From Asaia bogorensis (GTDB lineage: Bacteria > Pseudomonadota > Alphaproteobacteria > Acetobacterales > Acetobacteraceae), in NCBI GenBank assembly GCA_945897825.1, contig CAMDGX010000004.1:26128-90127 (forward strand): 64,000 nt of DNA, written 5' to 3'. Of the stretch, positions 34,918-44,255 are shown piece after piece; the stretch's first letter is position 1; the number at the start of each line of letters is the position of its first letter. The notes beneath the pieces were generated by a model. The model was not told the DNA's origin and ran no database searches. It saw only the letters and a list, made by a program, of their open reading frames with translations. The position numbers were made by a program, and so were the translations under genes.

Positions 34918-35014
34918 AAAAAAGAACCAAAAAACTTTCATCCCTTTGCGCCCAGGAATCCCCGACGCAAATGGATGAAAAGTCTTTTTGCTTCTTTTTC
35001 TTCAGAAAAAGAAG
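34906..35014. repeat. Twin-hairpin AT-rich element, copy 7
   Basis: Hairpin A at 34906-34927, caaaaaactttcatcc and ctttgcgccc, core, gacgcaaatggatgaaaagtc, hairpin B ending at 35014. It lies between convergent genes; the plus gene terminates inside hairpin A and the minus gene ends 5 bp beyond hairpin B. Confidence 0.95.
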
Positions 35015-35018
35015 ATTC

Positions 35019-35981
35019 TTACTTGATTAAATTCCAAGGCTCCCCGCCTGCCAGCACCTGGGAAATCGCGTCCAAGCACAAATCCCCCATCGCCGCCCGC
35101 GTCTCCACCGTCGAACTGCCCATGTGCGGCAGCAGCACCACGTTCTCCAGCCCCAGATACCCCGGGTTCACCGCCGGCTCCCCGTCATACACATCGAGCC
35201 CCGCGAACCCCACCTGGCCCGACCGCAGCGCCTCGATCAGCGCCCCGTCATCCACCAACGACCCCCGCGCCGCATTCGCCACGATCGCCCCGCGCGGCAG
35301 CATCGCCAGCCGCTCCGCGTTCAGCCACTTCGCCGTCCCCGCCCCGCCAGGCGCCGTCAACGCCAGCGCATCGCACGCGGCCAGGAACGACGCATCATCC
35401 CCGTGATAAATCGCCCCCATCTCCAGCTCCGGCGCCAGCCGCGTCCGGTTGCGGTAGTGGATCTCCATCCCGAACCCGCGCGCCATCTTCGCCAGCTCGC
35501 GCCCGATCCGCCCCATCCCGAAAATCCCCAGCCGCTTGCCGCTGATCTGCGACCCCAGCAGCAGCATCGGCGCCCACCCCTTCCACTGCCCCGACCGCAC
35601 CAGCCGCTCCCCCTCGCCGGCCCGCCGCGCCGCCATCAAAACCAGCAGCATCGCGATCTCCGCCGTCGCCACGCTCAGCACCTCCGGCGTATTGGCCACC
35701 GGAATCCCCCGCCCCCGCGCCGCCGCCACGTCGACATGGTCATACCCCACCGAACACGTCGCGATCGCCCGCACGCTCGCCGGCAACGCCCCAATCGTCG
35801 CCGCATTCAACCGATCGGTCGAAAAGCACAGCACCGCGTCACACCCTTGCGCGAGCGCCACGATCTCCTCCGGCGCCCACTGCACATCCGGCTGGTTCAA
35901 CCGAACCTCAAACCGCTCCGCCGCCCGCACGGCCACGGCCTCAGGCAACTGCCGCGTTACCAGCAAAACCGGCTTCGTCAT
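35019..35981 (-). CDS. D-2-hydroxyacid dehydrogenase (glyoxylate/hydroxypyruvate reductase type)
   Basis: 320 residues. NAD(P)-binding G-M-G-R-I-G-R near 156-162, the substrate region C-S-V-G-Y-D-H-V-D near 75-83, catalytic Arg in N-A-A-R-G-S-L-V-D near 238-246, Glu near 268 (Y-D-G-E-P), and the catalytic His in L-P-H-M-G-S near 286. It reduces 2-keto acids or oxidises D-2-hydroxy acids. Monocistronic in appearance. Its upstream region contains the GC-rich repeat at 36041. Confidence 0.92.
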   Translation of the reverse strand: MTKPVLLVTRQLPEAVAVRAAERFEVRLNQPDVQWAPEEIVALAQGCDAVLCFSTDRLNAATIGALPASVRAIATCSVGYDHVDVAAARGRGIPVANTPEVLSVATAEIAMLLVLMAARRAGEGERLVRSGQWKGWAPMLLLGSQISGKRLGIFGMGRIGRELAKMARGFGMEIHYRNRTRLAPELEMGAIYHGDDASFLAACDALALTAPGGAGTAKWLNAERLAMLPRGAIVANAARGSLVDDGALIEALRSGQVGFAGLDVYDGEPAVNPGYLGLENVVLLPHMGSSTVETRAAMGDLCLDAISQVLAGGEPWNLIK

Positions 35982-36040
35982 CGCAAAGTCTCCCAGGATT
36001 TGGGCGGCTTATGGCACGGATCGGGAAACGCAAGAAAGCA

Positions 36041-36148
36041 GCGGGGCTCTGCCCCGCACCCCGCCAAGGGGCCGAGCCCCCTGGACCCTCAATGAATGGG
36101 GGTCTGGGGCCTCAGGCCCCAGCGGGGTCCAGGGGCAGAGCCCCTGGC
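36041..36148. repeat. GC-rich dispersed repeat, copy 1
   Basis: Contains ggggctctgcccc (36043-36055) and its exact reverse complement ggggcagagcccc (36132-36144), with ccgagccccctgg and tgaatggggg between. The same ordered words recur at 47459-47590. It sits in the divergent gap between the hydroxyacid dehydrogenase and the M20 hydrolase genes. Confidence 0.8.
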
Positions 36149-36199
36149 CTTCCCCTTCCCTTTGCCTTCATACTTTTCTCCCTTCGCCGGAGTGGAAAG

Positions 36200-37465
36200 A
36201 TGCGCCCCAACCTCACCCCCGACCTCGACCTCGCCACGCGCCTCTTCGACACCCTGCGCGCGCGCACCTTCGACGGCGTCGGCATCACCCGCGAGGCCTA
36301 CGGCCAAGGCGAACGCATCGCCCACGAGATCGTCCGCCACGAAGCCGAGGCCCTCGGCCTCGAAACCCGCACCGACCCCGCCGGCAACCTGCTCATGACC
36401 CTGCCCGGCCGCGACCGCGCCGCGAAACGAATCATCCTCGGCAGCCATCTCGACAGCGTCCCCCAGGGCGGCAATTTCGACGGCGCGGCCGGCGTCCTCG
36501 CGGGCCTGGCCGCCGTCGCCGGCATGAAGAAATCCGGCTTCGTGCCCGCCCGCGACATCACCGTTCTGGCCATCCGCGCCGAGGAGGGCGGCGCCTGGTT
36601 CCCCTCCGGCCTGCCCGGCAGCAAGGCCGCCCTCGGCCGCCTCCCCCCCGAGCACCTCAAGGTCGCCCGCCTCGATTCCGGCCGCAGCCTCGCCGACCAC
36701 ATGAAGGAGGAAGGCTTCGACCCCGACGCCGTTGCCCGCGGCGAATGCCTCCTCCCGCCCGCCTCCATCGAAGCCTATGTCGAGCTCCACATCGAGCAGG
36801 GCCCCGTCCTCGAGGCCCACCAGATCCCCATCGCCCTGGTCACCGCCCTGCCCGGCTCGCGCCGCATCCGCGAAGGCCGCGTCATCGGCGAATACAACCA
36901 CTCCGGCGCCACCCCCCGCCGCTACCGCCGCGACGCCGCCATCGCGCTCGCCGAATTCGCCACCAGGCTCGACGACGAATGGGCCCGCCTCGAAACCCTC
37001 GGCCACACCCTCGTCGTCACCTTCTGCATCCTGGAAACCACCGAACAGGCAGGCTTCACCAAGATCCCCGGCGAAGCCCGCTTCCAGATCGACGTCCGCG
37101 GCACCACCGAAGCCGGCATCGCCGCCGTCCACGCCGCCATCGACCGCCTGATCGCCGAGGTCGAAGCCCGTCGCGGCGTCACCTTCGAGCTGACCCGCGG
37201 CCCGCTCAGCCCGCCCACCCCGATGTCGCCCGAAATCCGCGCCGGCCTCGCCCGCGCCGCCGAGTCCCTCGGCATCGACTACCTCACCATGCCCAGCGGC
37301 GGCGGCCACGACGCCAGCAGCTTCGCCCAGGCCGGCGTGCCCACCTGCATGCTCTTCGTCCGCAACCAGAACGGCAGCCACAACCCCGATGAAGCCATGC
37401 GCCCGCAAGACTTCGCGAAAGGCTGCGAAGTCATCACCACCTGGGCCGCCACCCTCGCCACGTAG
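36200..37465 (+). CDS. M20 Zn-dependent hydrolase (N-carbamoyl-amino-acid hydrolase type), second
   Basis: 421 residues. G-S-H-L-D-S-V-P-Q-G-G near 82-92 (zinc ligand and catalytic Asp), R-A-E-E-G-G near 120 (Glu pair), E-L-H-I-E-Q-G-P near 195, dimerisation motif with N-H-S-G-A-T near 233, and S-G-G-G-H-D-A near 367 for the last ligand. Same superfamily as the gene at 9133 but distinct in sequence. Probable carbamoyl- or ureido-acid hydrolase. GGAG precedes the ATG by about 7 bp. Ends 21 bp before the truncated repeat copy 8. Confidence 0.87.
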   Translation: MRPNLTPDLDLATRLFDTLRARTFDGVGITREAYGQGERIAHEIVRHEAEALGLETRTDPAGNLLMTLPGRDRAAKRIILGSHLDSVPQGGNFDGAAGVLAGLAAVAGMKKSGFVPARDITVLAIRAEEGGAWFPSGLPGSKAALGRLPPEHLKVARLDSGRSLADHMKEEGFDPDAVARGECLLPPASIEAYVELHIEQGPVLEAHQIPIALVTALPGSRRIREGRVIGEYNHSGATPRRYRRDAAIALAEFATRLDDEWARLETLGHTLVVTFCILETTEQAGFTKIPGEARFQIDVRGTTEAGIAAVHAAIDRLIAEVEARRGVTFELTRGPLSPPTPMSPEIRAGLARAAESLGIDYLTMPSGGGHDASSFAQAGVPTCMLFVRNQNGSHNPDEAMRPQDFAKGCEVITTWAATLAT

Positions 37466-37486
37466 CAATCCCCGCAAGCAAAGCAC

Positions 37487-37530
37487 GTTCTTTTTTGAAA
37501 AAAGAACCAAAAAACTTTCATGACCTTGCG
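37487..37530. repeat. Twin-hairpin AT-rich element, truncated copy 8
   Basis: Only arm A is present: gttcttttttg/aaaaaagaac, caaaaaactttcatgacc and ttgcgccgcgcc. The inner right arm and hairpin B are missing. Confidence 0.85.
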
Positions 37531-37633
37531 CCGCGCCAAGGCGAGCGGCGAAGCGTGAGGTGATAGTGGCTCTATCCATCACGAACCAAACAACCCCACC
37601 CCAGGCACCGATCCCACCCCTTCTCCCTTGCCT

Positions 37634-37672
37634 TGCTTCTCCGTGCCTCTGTGTCTCTGTGGTGAATCTTCT
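37634..37672. repeat. Widespread 'cacagagacacagaggcac' intergenic motif
   Basis: On the minus strand the sequence reads ttcaccacagagacacag followed by aggcacggagaagcaagg. Motifs of this type recur in intergenic regions of many unrelated bacteria with unknown role. This is a single copy in the window. Confidence 0.6.
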
Positions 37673-37765
37673 TCTTGCTTTTTCTCTTGCCGCTCGAAGC
37701 GCGCCAAACCTGACCACCCCCCCACCCGCAGCAGCAAAAAATTCCACCGAACGTAAAATTTCCTA

Positions 37766-37794
37766 TTGCCTCCCGCCTTGCAGTTAGTCATAAT
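37766..37794 (+). promoter_or_regulatory. Promoter of the second small-protein gene
   Basis: TTGCCT (37766-37771), 17-bp spacer, CATAAT (37789-37794), then six bases and the ATG at 37801. GCAGTTAG and ATAATAC are shared with the promoter at 6309-6344. Confidence 0.6.
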
Positions 37795-37800
37795 ACCTGA

Positions 37801-38334
37801 ATGTCAGAGCATTCCACCACCCCCCTGGCCCATCAGGTCGCCATCATGGCGGCCGAAATGCGTGCCGCCGCCGATCACCAGGCCGCCGAGGCCGGCCTGA
37901 TCGCGGCGCTGCACGCCCTGATTCTGGCAACCCTCGCCCGCCTGTTCGATCGCCTGGAAAACATGGTCGCCCTCTGGGCCGCCGGCGCCCTGCCCGCGCG
38001 CGCCCCGCGCCAACCCAGCCCCGCGCGCCCCCGCGCCCAGGCCGAATCCCATTCCCCCCGAACGGCCCCCTGCCGCACAAGCCGCGCGCGCCCCCATCAG
38101 GTCCCGCCCGAGCTATCCGCGGTCCCGGCCGCCCGTTCCACGCCTGCCAGCCCCACGCAGCACCCGCCCGGCATCCGCACGCCCATGGCGAGCTCACGCC
38201 GAGCGCCCGCCGCGTCCCTCCCGCGCGCCCGCCCCGACCCGGCCTTCCTTCAAAATCCCGCCAAGCCCGACGCGCCGACGCACGAGCTTTTTATTACGAA
38301 TACAAAACAAATCTACCCGCGACAGAACGGATAG
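37801..38334 (+). CDS. Small protein with amphipathic N-terminal helix and Arg/Pro-rich tail, paralogue
   Basis: 177 residues. The first 60 contain the segment A-A-L-H-A-L-I-L-A-T-L-A-R-L-F-D-R-L-E, which is shared with the gene at 5842-6309. The remainder is Pro-, Arg- and Ala-rich and probably disordered, ending in a less biased tail. The ATG lies seven bases after a CATAAT, so the mRNA is likely leaderless. Its last 22 bp overlap the 3' end of the convergent M81 gene. Function unknown. The helix could mediate self-assembly or membrane association, but that is only a guess. Confidence 0.6.
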   Translation: MSEHSTTPLAHQVAIMAAEMRAAADHQAAEAGLIAALHALILATLARLFDRLENMVALWAAGALPARAPRQPSPARPRAQAESHSPRTAPCRTSRARPHQVPPELSAVPAARSTPASPTQHPPGIRTPMASSRRAPAASLPRARPDPAFLQNPAKPDAPTHELFITNTKQIYPRQNG

Positions 38335-39782
38335 ACCACCCCGGTCGGCACCTGCCGGAACGGCAGCGTGGTCAAATCCGCCGGCCCCCAGTCCGGCGTG
38401 TCCACGATCAGGATCGCCTCCGCCATCGGTTCATACACCGCCCGGAAATGCGTCTTGCTCCGCAGCACGATGATCGCGAAATCCTCCGGCACCAGCCCGA
38501 ACTGCTCGAACGGCGCCCGGTCGATCGCCGTCGTCTGGTTGGTCGTCACACTCACCACGATCCCATCCGCATCGATCACCGCCACCGGCCCCAGATCCAT
38601 CCGGCTCCCCCGCGCCACCGGCCCGGTCCGCACGAACTCCGTCGGCTTCGCATATAGAACGCGTCCGGTTATCCGAACCTTCCCCCCCGCCCGCGGCGAG
38701 GAATCGCTGCCCACCTCCACCGTCACCGTCGCCCCCACCCCTGCCGCCATCGCAGCCGCCGCCGCCCCGGGATCGCAAAGGAACGGCACCGCCACTCGCT
38801 TCAACCCCCGCGCCAGCACCTCGCGCAGCACATAGGTCGAATCGTTCATTCGGTCGGCATGTTCCAGCAGCACCACCGGCTTCGACGCCGTCGCCGCCAG
38901 CGCCACCGCCCGGTCCACCCCCTCCTTCACCCCCAGCACCGCATCCCGATGCATCAGCGCCTCGCGCTCCCGATGGATCCGCGCTGAGAACAACGAAGCC
39001 GTCGCCCGCGCCAGCCCCGCATCCCCATCGGTCACCGCCACCGCCGCGAACCCGCAATTCGGCACGTCGGCATAGGAGAAGCCCGCGAACACCGACACAT
39101 CCAGCAGCCCCGGCACCCGCCCCGGCATCTCCACACTCTCGCGCACGATGTCCGACAGCGGCGCGATATCGGTGGCACTGAAGATGGAAGGCACCATCAC
39201 CCCCGGCTTGGCCAGCGCCACCACGGGGTTGATCTCGCCGCGCAGCGTCCGCACCAGGCACGAAGCCGCCCGCTCCCCCGTCGCGCCCGTATCGATATGC
39301 GGCGAGTAGTGGTAGCCGAACAGCCCGTCCACCAGTGGCAGCCAGCTCTCGTCGATGTTGCCGTGGTAGTCCAGCGCCACCACCAGCTTCACCCCGCGCC
39401 CCACCACGCCGCGCACCCGCTCCACGAACTCCCGGTCCGGATCGAGCCGCGTCGTCGTCGTCATCGCACCGTGCGGATGCAGCAGCACCCCGTCGAGCTT
39501 CCCGGCCGCAGCGATCCCCGCGCAGATGCGGTCGATGTAGTGCACGAACGCCTCGTCGGTCGCCGGACCCGCCGCCCCGCCCTCGGCCGTCAGGATCGGC
39601 ACGATCTCCGCCCCTTCGGCCTCCAGCACGGAGATGAACCCGCCCATCACGGTATTGGTCCCCCGGAACCGCGCCAGCATCGCCGGCCCCGCGCTCTCGG
39701 TGCGCCGGAAATCCTCCAGCGTCGTCGGCACCGGCAGGAAGCTCACCGATTCCAGGGACAATCCGGCGATGGCAATGCGCAT
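38313..39782 (-). CDS. M81 family metallopeptidase (MlrC-like)
   Basis: 489 residues. MlrC is the enzyme that finishes breakdown of microcystin in Sphingomonas, and the family acts on short or unusual peptides. Visible family stretches: L-L-H-P-H-G-A-M near 120 (likely zinc ligand), A-L-D-Y-H-G-N-I near 150, H-Y-S-P-H-I-D-T near 170, and a C-terminal domain with R-S-K-T-H-F near 443. Start at M-R-I-A-I-A-G-L; it begins 1 bp after the stop of the small membrane-protein gene. No signal peptide. Confidence 0.85.
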   Translation of the reverse strand: MRIAIAGLSLESVSFLPVPTTLEDFRRTESAGPAMLARFRGTNTVMGGFISVLEAEGAEIVPILTAEGGAAGPATDEAFVHYIDRICAGIAAAGKLDGVLLHPHGAMTTTTRLDPDREFVERVRGVVGRGVKLVVALDYHGNIDESWLPLVDGLFGYHYSPHIDTGATGERAASCLVRTLRGEINPVVALAKPGVMVPSIFSATDIAPLSDIVRESVEMPGRVPGLLDVSVFAGFSYADVPNCGFAAVAVTDGDAGLARATASLFSARIHREREALMHRDAVLGVKEGVDRAVALAATASKPVVLLEHADRMNDSTYVLREVLARGLKRVAVPFLCDPGAAAAAMAAGVGATVTVEVGSDSSPRAGGKVRITGRVLYAKPTEFVRTGPVARGSRMDLGPVAVIDADGIVVSVTTNQTTAIDRAPFEQFGLVPEDFAIIVLRSKTHFRAVYEPMAEAILIVDTPDWGPADLTTLPFRQVPTGVVYPFCRG

Positions 39783-39783
39783 G

Positions 39784-40230
39784 TCAGTCTTCCCGAACAG
39801 GATGCGTGATGCGGTGGGCAACCCAGCCGCGGGTGAAGATCAGGGACGCCACAGCAGCACTTCCGGCCCAGACCAGCCAGTCCCCCGCCGGCCCGCCATT
39901 TGGCAAAGGCTCCGCCAGCCACCAGGCGACGGTCGCCACCAACACCGCCAGCGCCACCCGCACCGCCAGCCGGTTGATGCCCTGCATCGCCAGCACCAGC
40001 AGCATCCAGCCGAACACCAGCCCCAGCACGAACGCGCCAGGGCCACCGAGCACGATCGCCCAGGGGACCAGCACGAGTGAATACAGCAACTGCGACGAAA
40101 ACCCGTTGGCCCGCAGCGCCATCAACGCGGTCGCCACCGTCGGCGCGGCCAGCGCGACGTAGAACCCGATCAGCAACAGGGTCACGACATGCCGCAACGC
40201 GCGGCGCCAGGCGGGGGTGGCGTCTTCCAT
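39784..40230 (-). CDS. Small membrane protein of unknown function
   Basis: 148 residues with four or five hydrophobic segments (about 17-40, 50-75, 80-100, 103-120, 125-140). No motif recognised. Start at M-E-D-A-T-P-A-W-R-R, which leaves an Arg-rich cytoplasmic N terminus; only a weak ribosome binding site is visible. Translated immediately ahead of the M81 peptidase gene. Confidence 0.6.
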   Translation of the reverse strand: MEDATPAWRRALRHVVTLLLIGFYVALAAPTVATALMALRANGFSSQLLYSLVLVPWAIVLGGPGAFVLGLVFGWMLLVLAMQGINRLAVRVALAVLVATVAWWLAEPLPNGGPAGDWLVWAGSAAVASLIFTRGWVAHRITHPVRED

Positions 40231-40299
40231 GCCTGCAAAATGACACAGGGCCCGCCGCAACGCGACGGGCCCCGGGACATGCCGCCCGAAGGCGCTGAC

Positions 40300-41994
40300 T
40301 CAGGCGGCGCGCACCTCGCGCAGGAAGCTGGTCACCTCATGGCGCAACCCTTCGGCCTGCTGCGCGACCTCGGCCGACGAGGATTGCACCTGGCTCGCCG
40401 CCGTACCGGTTTCGGCCGAGGCCTGGGTCACCGACAGGATGTTGGACGTCACCAGCTGCGTGCCGTCCGCCGCCTGGGCCACGTTGCGCGCGATCTCCTG
40501 CGTTGCAGCCCCCTGCTCCTCCACCGCCGAGGCGATGGTCAGGGAGATCTCGTTCATCTGCTGGATCACCTTGTTGATCCGCTCGATCGCCTCCACGCTC
40601 TGCCCGGTCGCCGCCTGGATCTCGCCGATGCGGCCCGAGATGTCCTCGGTCGCCCGCGCGGTCTGGGTCGCGAGGTGCTTCACCTCGCTGGCCACGACGG
40701 CAAAGCCCTTGCCGGCATCGCCCGCACGCGCGGCCTCGATCGTGGCGTTCAGCGCCAGCAGGTTGGTCTGGCTGGCGATCTCGCTGATCAGGCGGACAAC
40801 TTCGCTGATCCGCGAGACCGAGGCGGTGAGGCCTTGGACGCTCTTGTTGGTCTGGTCGATCTCGGTCATCGCCTGCCCGGCGATCTGGGTCGACTGCGCC
40901 ACCTGGCGGCTGATTTCGGACACCGAGGAAGACAGCTCCTCGGCCGCACTGGCCACCGTCTGCACGTTCGTGGTCGCCTGTTCGGAGGCGCTTGCCACCG
41001 TGGTCGCCTGGCGCGAGGTTTCCTCGGCGATCGAGGCCATCGAGCCGGCAGCGGCGGTGAGTTCCGTGGAGGCGGAGGACAGCGTATTGACCACCCCTCC
41101 CACGGTCTGCTGGAACCGGTCGGCCAGGGCGTTCATCGCTGCGCGCTTCTCCTGCTCCATGCGGATCTTCTGCGCCTCCTGGTCGGACTTCAGCTGCTCG
41201 ACCTGAAGCAGGCCCTGGCGGAACGTCTCCACCGTGCGCGCCATGGTGCCAAGTTCGTCGCCCCGCTCGGTGCCGGGAACGTCGGTGTTCAGCTTGCCGC
41301 CGGCCAGCGTGCTCATGGTCGCGGTCAGTTCGATGACGGGGGCGACGACGCCCTTGAGCGCCATCCACAGCCCCAGCACCAGTACGGCGAGGATCGAACC
41401 CGCGGCCAGGTAGATCGCCTGCTGCTTCGCCACGTCGGCCTGCGCCGTGAGCTCCCCCCCAAGGGTTGCGGCCTCGACCATGATGGCTTCCGCGAAGACG
41501 AGCAGTTCCTGGCGGAGCTCGGCCAGCCCTTGGTTGAAATTGGTCTGGAGCAGCGAGACGGCCTCTGCGGTCTTGCCGGCCTGCGACAGAACGAGCGCCT
41601 GCGTGGTGGTGCGATGCAGTGCCTCGAAACGCTGCTGGAACAGGGCGGTTTTGGCCGCCAGCGGATTCGTCCCCAGCAGGGCCCGGGTTTTGTCGGCGCG
41701 CTCGCGGAATTGGCCCAGCAAGGCGGCCATGTCGCGGCGTTCGACGGCCTGGTCCGCGCTCTCATCGGCGATCGAGCGCCAGGTGATGCGGCTGAGGTCG
41801 ACGACGGTGGCGCCCATGCGGCTTGCCCAGACCGCGGCAGGGGCCTTTTCATCAACGAGCATGGAGTAGCTGCGGTCGGTTTCGACGAGGGTCATGACAA
41901 GCTTTGCCGACAAGCCGATCGCCACAAGTGCGCAGAGGACGAGCGGGATCAGCGACTTCTGCCAAATCCGGAGCGAGGAAAGTAGGCGTGTCAT
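40300..41994 (-). CDS. Methyl-accepting chemotaxis protein
   Basis: 564 residues. Membrane span 1 at about 13-35, a periplasmic four-helix-bundle-like sensor region (36-190), membrane span 2 at about 190-213, a HAMP linker, then the coiled-coil signalling domain with the highly conserved tip [20 protein letters not shown] near 408-427. It signals to CheA/CheW in the cytoplasm. The ligand is unknown. No che genes nearby, so it is an isolated receptor gene. Confidence 0.93.
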   Translation of the reverse strand: MTRLLSSLRIWQKSLIPLVLCALVAIGLSAKLVMTLVETDRSYSMLVDEKAPAAVWASRMGATVVDLSRITWRSIADESADQAVERRDMAALLGQFRERADKTRALLGTNPLAAKTALFQQRFEALHRTTTQALVLSQAGKTAEAVSLLQTNFNQGLAELRQELLVFAEAIMVEAATLGGELTAQADVAKQQAIYLAAGSILAVLVLGLWMALKGVVAPVIELTATMSTLAGGKLNTDVPGTERGDELGTMARTVETFRQGLLQVEQLKSDQEAQKIRMEQEKRAAMNALADRFQQTVGGVVNTLSSASTELTAAAGSMASIAEETSRQATTVASASEQATTNVQTVASAAEELSSSVSEISRQVAQSTQIAGQAMTEIDQTNKSVQGLTASVSRISEVVRLISEIASQTNLLALNATIEAARAGDAGKGFAVVASEVKHLATQTARATEDISGRIGEIQAATGQSVEAIERINKVIQQMNEISLTIASAVEEQGAATQEIARNVAQAADGTQLVTSNILSVTQASAETGTAASQVQSSSAEVAQQAEGLRHEVTSFLREVRAA

Positions 41995-42178
41995 GATTGA
42001 AATCCTGGGCTGATTTGCCGTGCGGGACGGTCTGGGCCCGTGTCATTAAAATCTGGTAACTGCTCGGATGCCCGGGATCGACCGACACCCTGCCTTTCAC
42101 GACGGATGCCCGGTATTGCCAGCGTGGCGCCGCCCCGGTTGACTGCGGCTCGTACAGAACACGGGATCCCACGCCGCC

Positions 42179-44254
42179 ATGGCCTCCGCCCGCCTCGCTG
42201 TCGATATCGGCGGCACATTCACCGACCTCGCCCTCGAACACGGGGGCAGGCGCACGACCGCCAAGGTGCTGACCACGCCGGCTGCCCCGGAGCTGGGGGT
42301 GATGGAGGGGGTGCGGGCGATCCTGGCGCAGGCCGGACTGGCACCCACGGACATCGCGATCCTGATCCACGGCACCACGCTGGCGACGAACGCGATCATC
42401 GAGCGCAAGGGGGCGCGGACCGCGCTGGTGACGACGCAGGGGTTCCGCGACGTGCTGGCGATGGGCAACGAGAGCCGGTACGACCAGTACGACCTCAACA
42501 TCGTGCTGCCGCAGCCGCTGGTGCCGCGGCATCTGCGCCTGCCGGTGCCGGAGCGGCTGGACAATACCGGACGCGTGTTGCTGGCGCTGGATGAGGAGGC
42601 GGTGCGCGCCTTGGTGCCGGTGCTGCAGCGCGAGGCGGTGGAGAGCATCGCCATCGGCTTCCTGCACAGCTTCACCAACCACGCCCACGAGCAGCGAGCG
42701 CGCGACATCCTGGCGGCCGCGCTGCCGGGCGTGCCGATCTCGCTGTCGTGCGAGGTGTCGCCGGAGATGCGGGAGTGGGAGCGGTTCTCGACCACGGCGG
42801 CCAATGCCTATGTGCAGCCGCTGATGGCGACCTACCTTTCGCGGCTGGCCGGGGCGCTCAAGGGGATCGGGCTGGAGGCGCCGGTGTTCCTGATGCTGTC
42901 GGGCGGCGGGCTGACCACGATCGAGACGGCGTGCCGGTTTCCGATCCGGCTGGTGGAGAGCGGGCCGGCGGGGGGCGCAATCTTCTCGGCGCATGTGGCG
43001 CGGGAGTGCGGGCTTTCGAGCGTGCTGTCGTTCGACATGGGGGGGACGACGGCGAAGATCTGCCTGATCGACGATTTCCGGCCGCAGACCTCACGGACAT
43101 TCGAGGTGGCGCGGGTGGGGCGGTTCCGCAAAGGGTCCGGGCTGCCGCTGCGGATTCCGGTGATCGAGATGGTGGAGATCGGGGCGGGCGGCGGATCGCT
43201 GGCGCAGGTGGACAGTCTCGGCCGGATCGGGGTGGGGCCGGAGAGTGCCGGGGCGATGCCGGGGCCGGCCTGCTACGGGCGCGGAGGGACGAAGCCCGCG
43301 GTGACCGATGCCAACCTCGCACTCGGGCGCTACGACCCGGCGCGGTTCGCGGGCGGGACGATGGCGTTGGAAACCGGGGCGGCGCGCGATGCGCTGGCGG
43401 CGCATGTCGGCGGGAAGCTGGGGCTGGCGCCGGAGATGGCGGCGCTGGCCGTGGTGGAGATGGTGGACGAGAACATGTCCAACGCCGCGCGGGTGCATGC
43501 GATCGAGTCCGGCAAGGGCTATGAGGGGCGGACGATGATCGCCTTCGGCGGCGGCGGGCCGGTGCATGGGTTCCGGGTGGCGGAGAAGATCGGGATCGAC
43601 CGGGTGCTGGTGCCGAGCGGGGCGGGGGTGGGCAGCGCGATCGGGTTCCTGCGCGCGCCGGTGGGCTATGAGGTGGTGCGCAGCCTGTATCAGCGCTTCT
43701 CGCGCTTCGACGTGGCGGCGGTGAATGCGCTGCTGGACGACATGGTGCGCGAGGCGGAGGCGGTGGTGGCGGCCGGCAGCTTCGGGGCGCCGACGACGCA
43801 GAGCCGGATCGCCTTCATGCGCTATGTCGGCCAGGGGCACGAGATTCCGGTGGCGCTGCCCGCGCGGCGGCTGGGCGAGGCGGATGTGGCGGAAATCCGA
43901 GCAGCTTACGATGTGGAATACAGCCGGTTCTACGACCGGCCGGTGCCGGGCTCGGATGTCGAGATCATGAGCTATGCCGTCGTGGTCGCCACCGTGGCCG
44001 AGACGGCGCGGCCGGTTGGCATGGTGCCGCAGGCGTCGGTGCCGGCCGCATCGCGCAGCCAGGTGGTGCGCGACAGCGTGACGGGGGCGGAGGCGGCGTG
44101 GGCGGTGTTTGACCGGGCGTCGCTGGCGGCGGGCGCGCGCCTATCGGGGCCGGCGATCATCGCCGAGGACGAGACCTCGACGCTGGTGGGGGCTGGCTGG
44201 ACGGCCAGCATCACCGCCCAGGGCTACATCGAACTCGTGCGCGAGGGACGCTGA
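42179..44254 (+). CDS. hyuA: Hydantoinase/oxoprolinase subunit A family
   Basis: 691 residues. The ATPase core of the acetate/sugar-kinase-like fold is visible: D-I-G-G-T-F-T-D at 9-16, G-T-T-L-A-T-N-A-I near 64, S-F-D-M-G-G-T-T-A-K near 285, and G-G-G-G-P-V-H-G near 459. HyuA works with HyuB to open hydantoins, 5-oxoproline or similar five-membered rings at the cost of ATP. The start is ATG at 42179; no strong ribosome binding site. Stop is one base before the hyuB start. The closest substrate (hydantoin, oxoproline or acetone-like) cannot be told. Confidence 0.9.
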   Translation: MASARLAVDIGGTFTDLALEHGGRRTTAKVLTTPAAPELGVMEGVRAILAQAGLAPTDIAILIHGTTLATNAIIERKGARTALVTTQGFRDVLAMGNESRYDQYDLNIVLPQPLVPRHLRLPVPERLDNTGRVLLALDEEAVRALVPVLQREAVESIAIGFLHSFTNHAHEQRARDILAAALPGVPISLSCEVSPEMREWERFSTTAANAYVQPLMATYLSRLAGALKGIGLEAPVFLMLSGGGLTTIETACRFPIRLVESGPAGGAIFSAHVARECGLSSVLSFDMGGTTAKICLIDDFRPQTSRTFEVARVGRFRKGSGLPLRIPVIEMVEIGAGGGSLAQVDSLGRIGVGPESAGAMPGPACYGRGGTKPAVTDANLALGRYDPARFAGGTMALETGAARDALAAHVGGKLGLAPEMAALAVVEMVDENMSNAARVHAIESGKGYEGRTMIAFGGGGPVHGFRVAEKIGIDRVLVPSGAGVGSAIGFLRAPVGYEVVRSLYQRFSRFDVAAVNALLDDMVREAEAVVAAGSFGAPTTQSRIAFMRYVGQGHEIPVALPARRLGEADVAEIRAAYDVEYSRFYDRPVPGSDVEIMSYAVVVATVAETARPVGMVPQASVPAASRSQVVRDSVTGAEAAWAVFDRASLAAGARLSGPAIIAEDETSTLVGAGWTASITAQGYIELVREGR

Positions 44255-44255
44255 G

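Larger units (their letters stand above)
37466..37765. other. Gene-free interval with two repeat fragments
   Basis: The gap between the M20 hydrolase and the small-protein gene (37466-37800) holds the truncated twin-hairpin element (37487-37530), then a stretch matching the widespread cacagagacacagagg-type intergenic motif (37634-37672), then a C-rich, A-rich run before the promoter at 37766. I see no open frame with coding character in it. Confidence 0.7.

Noticed and set aside
32860..34941. 693-codon extension of the flavin reductase
   Set aside because: The extension is Gly/Glu-rich antisense of the membrane-protein gene; the flavin reductase is complete from 33492.
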